A stretch of DNA of 64,000 nucleotides from positions 1,341,501 through 1,405,500 of the forward strand of contig NZ_RWIV01000001.1 of NCBI RefSeq assembly GCF_003944835.1. Reading direction: 5' to 3'. Within the stretch, counting starts at the first letter, position 1; the number at the start of each line of letters is the position of its first letter. The notes below the pieces were generated by a model. That model saw nothing but the letters and a program-made list of their open reading frames with translations. It did not search any database and was not told where the DNA came from. This document shows positions 55,314 through 64,000 of this stretch, one piece after another. Source of the DNA: Bacillus sp. HMF5848. Lineage in GTDB: Bacteria > Bacillota > Bacilli > Bacillales > HMF5848. The translations under genes and the position numbers were made by a program.

Positions 55314-56459
55314 TTGACAACTCTATTTTTAAAACCAGTTGATACTTTTTTCTTTAGAGATCACAAGGAACTTACACCAGGTGAGAATTCATCTGCAAAT
55401 GGTTATTTTCCACCGCGACCAGGGACAGTATATGGTGCAATTCGAAGTGCATATATTCACTATTACAGCGATTTTGTTTCGTTTAATGAAAAGAAAGACG
55501 GAAATCTAAAAGAATGGATGGGAACACCTTCAAATCATGGGGGATTTTCGATTAAAGGAACGTTTTTACATGATGGAGAACACTGTTTACTGCCACTTCC
55601 TATTGATCATCAAGTGATAAATGGAAAAGAGAAAAGAGAAGCATATCCTTTGCACCTAGTAAAAGAAGAAACATACTCTTCGGATAATAGTTCATACCGT
55701 TTATATGGTGTGCGAGATGAAAAATCGAGTTCCGGTGAAGGGCTTTATATTCCACTCGATGAATTTAAGCAGCAGCTCCTGAATAGAGATTCATCTGTAT
55801 CTCCTGTTGGACTGGATCATTTGCTTGTAAAAGAACCTAAGGTAGGGATTGCTCGGAATTGGGAAACCCGACGTTCAAATGATGGTATGCTTTACCAAAT
55901 GATAATGAGCCGATTTGTCGAGAAACATGCTGGATCTTCAGGAGGGTTATTGGTAGAATGTGACAATTCTCCCGATTTATCTGATATATCTATTGTTAGT
56001 TTAGGTGGGGAAAATAGACCTTGGACAGTAGAAGTACTAGATTCAAAACCATTTTTTTCAGACATGGAGAAGAAAGCAATAGTTGAAGAAATAAAAAGTA
56101 CCGAAATAGCACGTATGATTTTAGTAAGTCCTGCTATATGGGAGCATGGCAACCTGCCGAATTGCTGGAACCCTGAAACGAACAAGTTACATTTAGCTGA
56201 TGAACTTTCTGTTGATTTATTAACAATTGCAGTATCTCGTCCTATGACAATTGGTGGATGGGATATAAAAAAACAACGACCAAAGAAACGAAAACATGCA
56301 GTATCAGCAGGAACAGTTTTATATGTGCGAGTTCAAAAAGAGCAGGCTGAACAATTTGTAAATACAGTTTTTTCTATGAGACTTACAGATGACTTGGCCC
56401 ATGAAGGCTATGGATATACAGTTTGTGGAAGTTATAAAATGAAAGAGGAGTGTATATAA
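55314..56459 (+). CDS. cmr3: Type III-B RAMP protein Cmr3
   Basis: A 381-residue Cas5-like subunit that binds the crRNA 5' handle beside Cas10. FLKPVDTFFFRDHKELTPGE and FPPRPGTVYGAIRSA near the N-terminus are the Cmr3 signatures, and TIGGWDIKKQRPKK and AHEGYGYT lie near the end. I prefer a TTG start at 55314, five to six bases after AGAGGTGA; a GTG at 55305 overlaps that site and the cas10 stop. Confidence 0.93.
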   Translation: MTTLFLKPVDTFFFRDHKELTPGENSSANGYFPPRPGTVYGAIRSAYIHYYSDFVSFNEKKDGNLKEWMGTPSNHGGFSIKGTFLHDGEHCLLPLPIDHQVINGKEKREAYPLHLVKEETYSSDNSSYRLYGVRDEKSSSGEGLYIPLDEFKQQLLNRDSSVSPVGLDHLLVKEPKVGIARNWETRRSNDGMLYQMIMSRFVEKHAGSSGGLLVECDNSPDLSDISIVSLGGENRPWTVEVLDSKPFFSDMEKKAIVEEIKSTEIARMILVSPAIWEHGNLPNCWNPETNKLHLADELSVDLLTIAVSRPMTIGGWDIKKQRPKKRKHAVSAGTVLYVRVQKEQAEQFVNTVFSMRLTDDLAHEGYGYTVCGSYKMKEECI

Positions 56460-57380
56460 ATGTATACAAAAGTTGAACCGTTTTTACTATATTGCTTATC
56501 ATCAGTTCATGCTGGAAGTGGGAGCGAAGTAGGAATAATTGATTTACCAATTCAAAGAGAGCAGCATACTGGCTTTCCTAAAATAGAGAGTTCTTCTTTA
56601 AAGGGTGCAATTCGTGCAACAGCAGAAGAAACCAATTCCTTGAACGGAGGAGATCAGAATCAACTTGAGTTAGTTTTTGGAAGTGCTCCAGAAAAGTCAA
56701 AAGAGTCATCACAATCTCAAGCAGGCGCTATTGCTCTGTCGGATGCGAGAATTTTGTTATTTCCAGTAAAATCAATTCGTGGAGTATTTGCATGGGTCAC
56801 ATCTCCATTTGTGTTAAATAGGTTTAAAAAAGAAATGTTAATGTATTTAACGAAAAATAGTGAATCATATAAACAAATAGAGAAGCTTGCAATTCCAAAT
56901 GAAAATACAGTTTCTTCAAGTAGATTACTAGCATCAGGAAATAACATAGTTCTTGAGGAATATACATACGAAGTTCAACAGGAAACTGCCACTTCTGAAT
57001 TAGCTTCACAACTTAATAGCTGGCTATTTAGAAGTATGGATATGAATTTATCAGAAAACCTTGTTGTGCTAAGTGATGATGACTTTACTGATTTTGTAAA
57101 ACTATCAACAGAAGTGAATGCAAGAATCAAAATTAACTCTAATACAGGAATAGTTGATAAAGGTGCATTATGGTACGAAGAGAATGTACCTGCAGAAACT
57201 GTTTTTTATAGTTTTCTATTTGCGGGAAATGCGAGAGTACTAGACAAAGAAATGAAAGAACAGTATTCAGATGAATGGGTTATATCTTATGTCAAATCAG
57301 AAGAAAATATTCCTGAAGTTTTTCAGTTAGGTGGGAACAGCACACTTGGTCGTGGAATGCTTCGAAAAGTATGGATTTAA
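56460..57380 (+). CDS. cmr4: Type III-B RAMP protein Cmr4 (target RNA cleavage subunit)
   Basis: A 306-residue Cas7-like backbone protein. VHAGSGSEVGIIDLPIQRE holds the loop aspartate (D28) that corresponds to the residue cutting target RNA at 6-nt intervals in characterised Cmr4. FPKIESSSLKGAIRA and GNSTLGRGML complete the family pattern. The ATG directly follows the cmr3 stop, with AGAGGAG in the end of cmr3. Confidence 0.94.
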   Translation: MYTKVEPFLLYCLSSVHAGSGSEVGIIDLPIQREQHTGFPKIESSSLKGAIRATAEETNSLNGGDQNQLELVFGSAPEKSKESSQSQAGAIALSDARILLFPVKSIRGVFAWVTSPFVLNRFKKEMLMYLTKNSESYKQIEKLAIPNENTVSSSRLLASGNNIVLEEYTYEVQQETATSELASQLNSWLFRSMDMNLSENLVVLSDDDFTDFVKLSTEVNARIKINSNTGIVDKGALWYEENVPAETVFYSFLFAGNARVLDKEMKEQYSDEWVISYVKSEENIPEVFQLGGNSTLGRGMLRKVWI

Positions 57381-57393
57381 CAGGGGGATTAAT

Positions 57394-57795
57394 ATGAATA
57401 AAAAGAATGAAACCACTATTGAAAAAATAGAAAATGGTCGTGCAGCTTTTGCTTTCAGAGAAGTAAAGGAGTATATCGAAAAAAATGGACAATCCTCAAA
57501 GTTTCGCTCGTATATAAAAAAAATGCCTGCTATGATTCAAGTCAATGGGTTAGGTCAAACCCTTGCATTTTATTATTCAAATCATTCAAAGGAAAAAGAG
57601 TATGGTGATATTTATAATATCATTGGGAAATGGTGTTCAATACAGTTGTCAGGTTTAATTAATAGTGAAGATGAATTTGTTGAGCAGGTTATCAACTTAA
57701 ACAGTAAAAGTTATAAAGTTGTGACAGTCGAAACTCTGTCACTTTTAAATTGGATGAGACGTTTTGCTGATGGAATGATCAGAACTCAAGATTAG
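57394..57795 (+). CDS. cmr5: Type III-B small subunit Cmr5
   Basis: A 133-residue helical protein. ENGRAAFAFREVKEYIEK and YIKKMPAMIQVNGLGQTLAFYYS are the Cmr5 hallmarks. It forms the inner filament of the Cmr complex with Cas10. ATG 57394 follows CAGGGGG at good distance; the open frame extends to 57331 only as read-through of the cmr4 end. Confidence 0.94.
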   Translation: MNKKNETTIEKIENGRAAFAFREVKEYIEKNGQSSKFRSYIKKMPAMIQVNGLGQTLAFYYSNHSKEKEYGDIYNIIGKWCSIQLSGLINSEDEFVEQVINLNSKSYKVVTVETLSLLNWMRRFADGMIRTQD

Positions 57796-57814
57796 AGGAA
57801 AGGGGGTAAGATTA

Positions 57815-59032
57815 ATGCCTTTTTACCATCCAATTGATACAAAAGATATTTTTGCAACAATGAATAAATCTTTAATAGATAATTTGTGGTATGTTATTCA
57901 TTTTAATCAATTCACTCAACATCGTGAGGCAAAAGGTCTAGAGAAAATTAAGCCTATTAAAGAGCAAATCAGCCCGAGCTCTCATGCCTTAGAAGGGTTA
58001 AAAAAGACGATGTTATTACGTGAGATGTCTCTATCATCTCTTAACAAGACTCATCATATTTCTATGAAAACAGGAAAGCTTTTAGGGAAGCTCGTACATG
58101 GGATGGGGGCTGCGCATGTTCGTGAAACATCGCTGACCCTACATCCACTATATGGTGTCCCATATATTCCGGCTTCAAGCCTTAAAGGAGCATTACGAAA
58201 TTGGGTTCTTCAAGCTTTTTTCAATGGAAATGAAGTAAGTATTGAAGAGATGGAAGAGCATGGTACAAATAATCAAACAATTGTAAAGATATTTATTGAT
58301 TTATTTGGTAATCAAGAGAGACGCGGATTACTTCAATGTTATGATGCTTTTTGTGATGATTTTTTATTAAAACCAGATATTTTAACGGTGCATTTTAAAG
58401 ATTATTATGGTGGGTCTAAACCAGCAACAGACAATCAAAGTCCCAATCCGATTTCCTTCTATGTGGTTGAAAAGGCAAATTTTCACTTTGTCATGACCAT
58501 GTCTAAAAGAGATGAGACTAGGACTAATTCAGGTTTATCTTCCAAAGAATTATTTATGCTTGCGACAAATTGGTTCGTAACCATGCTAAAAGAGCAAGGT
58601 ATTGGGTCAAAAACATCATCAGGATATGGCTATTTTAACCAGTTGAGTGATGAAACAGAAGAACGATTGAAAATTCATATTGAAAAGAAAGAAGAATTGC
58701 AAAAAAAACAATTTGAAATAGAAGAAGAAAAAAGAAAAGCTTTTGAGGAAGAAGAACAGCGTAAGAAACTAGAGGGAAAATTAGCTGCAATGACACCGAG
58801 TGAGCATCTTACTTTTGAGATTGCTAATTTAGATATGAATAAACAATTTGATCAAGATCGTAGTAAAAATGAACTATATGAAAAAGTAATTGAAATGGCA
58901 GCATTAGGTGAATTTGAACCAGCAAAAGAACTTAAAAAGTTTTGGCAACAAACGAACTCTTGGAAAGTAAATAAAAAGAAGAAACAATTCGAAAAAGTTA
59001 AGAAACTAAAAGAGTTGTTATGTGAGGATTAA
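57815..59032 (+). CDS. cmr6: Type III-B RAMP protein Cmr6 with long charged C-terminal extension
   Basis: A 405-residue protein. The Cmr6 core (about 1-280) has LTLHPLYGVPYIPASSLKGALRNW, DAFCDDFLLKPDILTVH and the Gly loop GIGSKTSSGYGYF. After residue 285 comes an extension absent from ordinary Cmr6: a Glu/Lys-rich coiled coil (about 287-335), a helical ASPSEHLTFE-like segment, and a Lys-rich end. Cmr6 lies near the 3' end of the crRNA. The extension could dock an effector or RNA. AGGAAAGGGGG precedes the ATG. Confidence 0.9.
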   Translation: MPFYHPIDTKDIFATMNKSLIDNLWYVIHFNQFTQHREAKGLEKIKPIKEQISPSSHALEGLKKTMLLREMSLSSLNKTHHISMKTGKLLGKLVHGMGAAHVRETSLTLHPLYGVPYIPASSLKGALRNWVLQAFFNGNEVSIEEMEEHGTNNQTIVKIFIDLFGNQERRGLLQCYDAFCDDFLLKPDILTVHFKDYYGGSKPATDNQSPNPISFYVVEKANFHFVMTMSKRDETRTNSGLSSKELFMLATNWFVTMLKEQGIGSKTSSGYGYFNQLSDETEERLKIHIEKKEELQKKQFEIEEEKRKAFEEEEQRKKLEGKLAAMTPSEHLTFEIANLDMNKQFDQDRSKNELYEKVIEMAALGEFEPAKELKKFWQQTNSWKVNKKKKQFEKVKKLKELLCED

Positions 59033-59077
59033 TTACTTAACATGGGCAACTAAATTTAACTGGAAGGATTTTGACAG

Positions 59078-60028
59078 ATGATTGAACTACAGACACTCGA
59101 GTTAGTTTTTCAACTAGAAGCACAAGCATCAGGAAATATGCCTTATAATTCTGGTTCTGTTTTTAGAGGAGTTATTGGGAATGAGTTACACCGTAAATCA
59201 TGCATCTTCCCAAATAATTCATGTGAGAACTGCCAGTATATTAAGGAATGTTCCTACGGGTCATTATTTCAACCAGTTAGTGATGTATTTGCGCCAAAGT
59301 ACATGAAAACAATGAAATATTTAACACCCCCTTTTCTTATCGAACCTCCGTTATTTCTACATGGAAGGTGGAAGAAAGGGGAAGAAAAGCAGATTACTAT
59401 AAAGCTCTTTGGACAATTAACTAAAAAACAAATATTTGACATTATAGACTCTCTTTTTACAATGGGCAAACTTGGTGTAGGACCAGATAGAATTACCTTT
59501 AATGTTGTTCAAGCTTATAAGATTTTATCTGATAGCATTCATGACTCTCTACTGGATCAAGGTCAAATAATTATAACCAAACTAATTATGGAAAACAGGT
59601 CTTGGGCAACTCATGAAGAAGTTTCTGAACCACTTCTTATTACACTTGACAGTCCGTTAAGAATTCAGAGTAAAGGAAAAATACAACGAACTTTAAACGA
59701 ACCACTGTTTATTCAGAGTGTAATAAGGCGGGTTAGGTTTTTAATAGATTTATATAGTGTAAATGATAATTTTAATGAAGATATTATTTCACGTGATAAT
59801 TTAAATGAATTACAATTTGTAAAACAGGATTTTAAATGGGAAAATTTTCGAAGATACTCTTCACGGCAAGAGGAAGAGGTTGATTTAGGAGGAGTTGTTG
59901 GAATGTTTCAAATAACGGGCATCCCAACTTCATTTATTCCATGGGTTTGCTGTGGTAGCTATGCACATATAGGTAAACAAACTGTTTTTGGGTTGGGCAA
60001 ATATAGTGTCTGGAGTTCATTAAATTAA
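59078..60028 (+). CDS. cas6: Cas6 pre-crRNA endoribonuclease (PF10040 type)
   Basis: A 316-residue RAMP protein. SGSVFRGVIGNELHRKSC and the cysteine cluster CIFPNNSCENCQYIKECSYG at about residues 43-62 are typical of the Cas6 subfamily with a metal-binding N-terminal region. HIGKQTVFGLGKYSV is the C-terminal glycine-rich loop. It should cut the 36-bp repeat of the adjacent array. GGAAGG lies upstream of the ATG. Confidence 0.9.
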   Translation: MIELQTLELVFQLEAQASGNMPYNSGSVFRGVIGNELHRKSCIFPNNSCENCQYIKECSYGSLFQPVSDVFAPKYMKTMKYLTPPFLIEPPLFLHGRWKKGEEKQITIKLFGQLTKKQIFDIIDSLFTMGKLGVGPDRITFNVVQAYKILSDSIHDSLLDQGQIIITKLIMENRSWATHEEVSEPLLITLDSPLRIQSKGKIQRTLNEPLFIQSVIRRVRFLIDLYSVNDNFNEDIISRDNLNELQFVKQDFKWENFRRYSSRQEEEVDLGGVVGMFQITGIPTSFIPWVCCGSYAHIGKQTVFGLGKYSVWSSLN

Positions 60029-60053
60029 AGTTTATCATGAGAGGACAATGTGT

Positions 60054-61316
60054 ATGGGAATATCTAGTTCTAAAGAAAAAACAGAGTTGATGATTTGTTC
60101 AGTTGGTGGTGCTCCTCAGCCAATTCTTTATTCTCTAAAAACAATTCAACCAGAAAATGTTATTTTCTACTGTTCAACATCAACTGTTGAAAATGTAAAT
60201 GAATTTATTCGTGAATGTCCTTTCATTGTTAAACACTCAGTAATTGAAACAGACAATTGGGAAGATATTGATGAAAATTTACATCTACTTTATAAAAAGC
60301 TCCCAGAACATATAAAGCGTCGTAATGTAGAATGGAAAGATATTATAGTCGATTATACTGGCGGGACTAAAACAATGGGTGCTGCACTTGTATTATCAAC
60401 TGTTGATAAAGGAGTAAAGTATGCTTACGTAAGTGGTAATGAAAGGTCGAAAGAAGGAGTGGGCATTGTTGTAGATGGAACAGAAAAAATTCTGTTAAAA
60501 ACAAATCCATGGAATTCTATTGCATATGAACAAAGAAAGCAAATTTCAAATATTTTTAATTTGGGGAGATATGATGAGGCAATTCAGTTAGCAAAAACTA
60601 TTCACAATAATTTAACAGATGCAAGTCATTGGAAAGCAATTTTCAAGGAATTGGCAGTTATATTTGAAGGATATCAAGATTGGGATAAATTTCGACATAA
60701 ACAAGCAAGAGAGAGTCTTAGGAAAGGATTAAGTAAACTTACTCCTTATCGCTTTGTTGAGGATTCTATTGATTCGTTCTTAAATAAAGTTGAAGGTAAT
60801 TTTGAAGTACTAGAGCTAAACAATAGCAAGAAAACCTTTGAAAAAAGCACTTTTATCTTACATGACTTGATTGCAAATGCAATACGTCGTGGAAAGCAAG
60901 AGCAAAAATATGATGATGCTGTTGCACGACTATACCGTTCTATCGAATTAATCGCTCAAAATCAATTGCTTTCAAAATATGAAATTTATACAGGGAAGTG
61001 TTCTGCAGAACAGATTCCTGAAGCTATACGCGAAGAGTATACTAAAAAATACTTAGATGAGGAAAGTAACTTACTAAGGTTTGGCTTACACGCTAGTTAC
61101 CAATTGTTGTATCATTTAGATGATGAAGTTGGTAAGTTATATGTAAGCCGAAAAGAAGAGATATCTAAACGCCTGACCATTCGAAACAATTCAATACTCG
61201 CCCATGGACTAATTCCAGTAACGGAGAAGGGATTTACTGAATTGTTAGAAATTACTTTATCACTATGCCAAATTGATGAAAATGACTTAATACGTTTTCC
61301 AAGAATAGACTTATAA
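60054..61316 (+). CDS. CARF-HEPN ribonuclease of the TIGR02710/Cas02710 family
   Basis: A 420-residue Csm6-like effector. The N-terminal CARF domain has MICSVGGAPQPILYSL and the ligand loop VDYTGGTKTMG. The C-terminal HEPN domain has R-N-x5-H in IRNNSILAHG, 44 residues from the end. Binding of cyclic oligoadenylate to CARF would activate RNA cleavage by HEPN. ATG 60054 is nine bases from AGAGG; ATG 60048 is only three bases from it. It closes the III-B operon run. Confidence 0.9.
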   Translation: MGISSSKEKTELMICSVGGAPQPILYSLKTIQPENVIFYCSTSTVENVNEFIRECPFIVKHSVIETDNWEDIDENLHLLYKKLPEHIKRRNVEWKDIIVDYTGGTKTMGAALVLSTVDKGVKYAYVSGNERSKEGVGIVVDGTEKILLKTNPWNSIAYEQRKQISNIFNLGRYDEAIQLAKTIHNNLTDASHWKAIFKELAVIFEGYQDWDKFRHKQARESLRKGLSKLTPYRFVEDSIDSFLNKVEGNFEVLELNNSKKTFEKSTFILHDLIANAIRRGKQEQKYDDAVARLYRSIELIAQNQLLSKYEIYTGKCSAEQIPEAIREEYTKKYLDEESNLLRFGLHASYQLLYHLDDEVGKLYVSRKEEISKRLTIRNNSILAHGLIPVTEKGFTELLEITLSLCQIDENDLIRFPRIDL

Positions 61317-61579
61317 TATTTTTAAAATTAAAGTCTGGTCTCGAACTGTTTATAAACTATTAAAGTCCTCAAAGTTGTTACTTTTGTAGTGTGATGTTGC
61401 ATTATTGTGTAAGATGGGTTTAAATATTAATTATTTTAGAAGTTCACGTGTTCGATTACGTCCACTTCTTTAATCACTAATTTCTCTCCAAAAATTAAAA
61501 TTATTACGATACGTTCTTTATAAAGGATATTTCTGCATTATGTAGAATATATAATTTAGTAATTTTTGGGGGGATAATA
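61317..61579. other. Intergenic stretch after the III-B operon
   Basis: AT-rich, no gene visible. It probably contains the end of the III-B transcript and the promoter of the next gene, but no clear hairpin with a T run or consensus promoter is seen. Confidence 0.4.
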
Positions 61580-63253
61580 TTGAAAACATGTCTCATTTCA
61601 ACTGTTGGGCAGTCCATTACATTAGCAATAAAAGATTTTAGATGAGTCCCAACCGACAAAATCTTGAATATCATTCAAAATTACAAAGTTATTAGAGAGA
61701 AAGTTCAGGAAATTTCATCTATAGAAGAATGCCTAGTAAATGGTTTACTAGACAAGACAAAATATCTTTTTTTTCTGTTGCCAGATTCAGAAGAAGGTAT
61801 TAAGACTGGACAGGTGTTAAAACAATACTTTAGTCAAACATTTGCACAAAATAGAGCTCATTACAGTAGATGGCTTAAGAGAAGATAATCTTCGAATTTA
61901 TGAGAATGACGGATTACGTAAACTTATACAATACACTTCAAGAATTATTTACAACATGCAAAAGAAAAATGAGAAATGTATTGTCAACGCTAGTGGTGGC
62001 GACAACATAGAAACTGCTTTTATTGGGATCATATGCCATGTTTTAAGAGTTCCCGTTTTTTATCAGCTTGATGAATCAAGAAAAGTTATGAGGCTCCCAG
62101 CTTTTCCAGTTTCACTGGATTATAATCTTTGGTTAAAGCATTTCTCTTTATTTGATAGATTATATAGACAAGGCTTTCTCTCCACTAATCTTAATCAATT
62201 TAGTAAGGATCAGCTCTTAGAATTAAAGGATTTTGTAGAAGTACATGATGATCAATACAGATTAACATCGATTGGGCTGCTAATTCACGAAGCATCACTA
62301 CATAGATTTGAAGAAGAGGGTCATGTATTTTTACCTGCAGTAAGTTCATCTTCTTCTAATGAAGGAATAGAGTTAAATAAAGAGATACCACTTGCCTTCA
62401 AAACGGATTTAGAAGCTATTCTGAACTTGGACTATGTACAAGCAAGAAAATATTTCAAGCTCTAATCAATTTCGGATTAAAAACGTACAAGAAGGCATAA
62501 CTGAAGCATATTTCTCTGATAAACGTCATACGTGGCAATATGAAATATATACAACAGCTAAAAATGATGAGATTGCTTTAAATGCAGCTTGTGTAGATTT
62601 ACTATTACGTTTTGGACAACCTTTCGAATCACCAAAACCTGGAACGGTCGAAGTTATATTGATTCGACACGGACAGCATACAGGGGAAAAAGATAATCGA
62701 ATTGAAGGATGGGCGTATTTTAATCTTACTGACCACGGAAAAGAACAAGCAGCAATACTAGCTCAAAAGTTGAAAAATTCATTTAAAATTCATGCTTTAT
62801 ATAGCAGTTCATTAACTAGGGCAAAAGAGACAGCAGACATTATTGGACATGAAATAGGTTTAAATGCAACAGAAATAGACGATTTAAGAGCGATGAACTA
62901 TGGTTTAGCACAAGGGTTAACAAAAAGATGAAGCGTATGTGAGGTATCCTCAGCCAAGAGACGTGGATTTACCTGTGAATAAGCACTGGGGACGAGAAAA
63001 CGAGTTTGAATTCACTCAAAGAATTATTGAAATCTTTTATGAAATATACTATGCTCATCCTGGGCAAACAGTAGCTATTGTCACTCATGGAAGAGCAATT
63101 GGGACAATTTTAAGAGAAGTACTACATATGCCAATGGGAGAGAATTTTAGAATAGCTGCTGCGGATACATCTATTCATCATTTTGTATTAGGTCCAAATA
63201 GAACAGTTATCCGTTCATTAAATAATGCTGAACATCTAAAGATGTTTATATAA
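61580..63253 (+). pseudogene. Fragmented CARF-wHTH-histidine phosphatase gene
   Basis: Read through its breaks, this encodes about 555 residues. The CARF part is LKTCLISTVGQSITLAI, IVNASGGDNIETAF and the RKVMRLPAFPVS strand end, as in TIGR02619-like CARF proteins. A winged-helix region follows (LYRQGFLSTNLN to RLTSIGLLI), then a small alpha/beta piece (YEIYTTAKNDEIALNAACVDLL). The end is a histidine phosphatase with LIRHGQ, SSSLTRAKETA and VTHGRAIG. Breaks are an in-frame TGA at 61643-61645, a shift near 61850 (one missing A restores QKIELITVDG), one near 62450 and one near 62928 (one extra A; LTKDEAYVRYPQ restored). TTG 61580 follows GGGGGG. It may be a pseudogene or carry sequencing errors. 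Confidence 0.7.
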
Positions 63254-63270
63254 ATAGGTAGGTGCTTTAG

Positions 63271-64000
63271 TTGAATAGACAACAAAATACTGTTATTCTA
63301 AAAGACTATGAAAGCAAAAGGGATCTTTTAGAAGATTATGCTCAGGAAGTTCAATCTATAATTGAAGACATTCTAGAAGTAAATAGTATTCATTTTCATT
63401 CAGTTTCTTGTAGAGTTAAAGAAAAAGATAGTTTGGCAAAAAAAATAAATAAACTAGGAAAGAGTTATCAAAGTCTTGAGGATGTTACAGATGTAGTTGG
63501 ATTTCGCATTATAACGTATTTTAGTGAAGATGTTGATATTGTAGCAGATATTATTAACTCTGAATTTGTTATCGACAACCAAAACTCTATTGATAAACGT
63601 GCGTCACTAGACCCAGATAGATTTGGGTATTTATCTTTACACTACATTATTGAACTTCCAGAACAACGTTTACAACTTACGGAGTATAGAAAATTCTCAA
63701 AAATTAAAGCAGAAATTCAAATACGTTCAATATTACAACACACGTGGGCAGAAATTGAGCATGACTTAGGTTATAAGGTAAAAGAACAGATTCCGTATGA
63801 ATTTAGAAGAAGTTTTTCGAGAATAGCAGGATTACTAGAGGTAGCAGATTTGGAGTTTGCTCGTTTACGTTCGGAGTTAGCCGATTTTGAGAAAAATTTT
63901 GCTTTACTATTACAAGAAAGTCCATATACTATCAATATTAATGAAGTTTCTTTACAGCAGTTTTTAAAAATTGATCCTACAATTAATAAAATTGAAGAAG
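63271..64000 (+). CDS. RelA/SpoT-domain alarmone synthetase (3' end outside the window)
   Basis: At least 243 residues, running off the window. The RelA/SpoT synthetase domain is clear: HFHSVSCRVKEKDSLAKKI, DVTDVVGFRIITYF, DRFGYLSLHYIIEL and EIQIRSILQHTWAEIEHDLGYK. It starts with TTG at 63271, six bases after AGGTG. No HD hydrolase domain precedes it, so it is a stand-alone synthetase type. Its position 17 bases after the CARF-histidine phosphatase gene suggests co-expression with that gene. Substrate (ppGpp-like alarmone or RNA pyrophosphorylation as in toxic small alarmone synthetases) cannot be told. Confidence 0.85.
   Translation, partial: MNRQQNTVILKDYESKRDLLEDYAQEVQSIIEDILEVNSIHFHSVSCRVKEKDSLAKKINKLGKSYQSLEDVTDVVGFRIITYFSEDVDIVADIINSEFVIDNQNSIDKRASLDPDRFGYLSLHYIIELPEQRLQLTEYRKFSKIKAEIQIRSILQHTWAEIEHDLGYKVKEQIPYEFRRSFSRIAGLLEVADLEFARLRSELADFEKNFALLLQESPYTININEVSLQQFLKIDPTINKIEE

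Overview
The window is low-GC Gram-positive DNA from an endospore-forming member of the Bacillaceae. It carries SpoVAE, YjcZ and SpoVIF sporulation genes, a yjcF-yjcG-yjcH cluster like that of Bacillus subtilis, a khtTU potassium/proton antiporter pair, strong AGGAGG-type ribosome binding sites and frequent TTG/GTG starts. Species cannot be fixed from the sequence alone.

1-16.9 kb is ordinary chromosome: sporulation genes, a csaA gene with an apparent 5' frameshift, a secreted acidic surface protein, a 21-bp tandem repeat array, DUF421, yjcHGF, a 1088-residue PAS-PAS-GGDEF-EAL-PAS-SpoIIE phosphatase fusion, hydrolases, an OsmC protein and an ACR3/bile-acid-symporter-type transporter behind a promoter with CsoR/CstR-like operators, and khtTU.

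16.94-45.77 kb is an integrated island. It sits in the 3' end of a tRNA-Val(GAC) gene and is bounded by identical 29-bp direct repeats (16943-16971 and 45745-45773). It carries a tyrosine integrase and an excisionase-like protein, a small SRP-RNA-like transcription unit, an AraC-type regulator, a HerA-like ATPase locus ending in a nuclease toxin/SMI1 immunity pair, two adjacent large serine recombinases, and a complete type I-C CRISPR-Cas system (cas3-cas5c-cas8c-cas7c-cas4-cas1-cas2). The I-C array has 58 repeats and 57 spacers.

45.8-64 kb, just outside the right attachment site, holds a type III-B (Cmr) CRISPR system: a short array (five full repeats plus one degenerate), a broken reverse transcriptase, then one long co-directional gene run. 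In order this run encodes two paralogous HEPN proteins, a CARF protein with a C-terminal membrane domain, Cmr1, an HD-less Cas10/Cmr2 with an intact GGDD palm, Cmr3, Cmr4, Cmr5, Cmr6 with a long charged tail, Cas6 and a CARF-HEPN protein of the TIGR02710/Cas02710 type. After it come a fragmented CARF-wHTH-histidine-phosphatase gene and the start of a RelA/SpoT-type alarmone synthetase.

The two CRISPR systems are complementary: I-C has its own adaptation genes, targets DNA through Cas3 and matures crRNA with Cas5c. III-B has no cas1/cas2 in the window, matures crRNA with Cas6, and seems built around cyclic-oligoadenylate signalling to several different effectors. The strongest candidates for something undescribed are the membrane CARF protein, the CARF-histidine phosphatase plus RelA/SpoT pair, the HEPN gene pair, the SRP-like RNA in the island, and the HerA-toxin locus.
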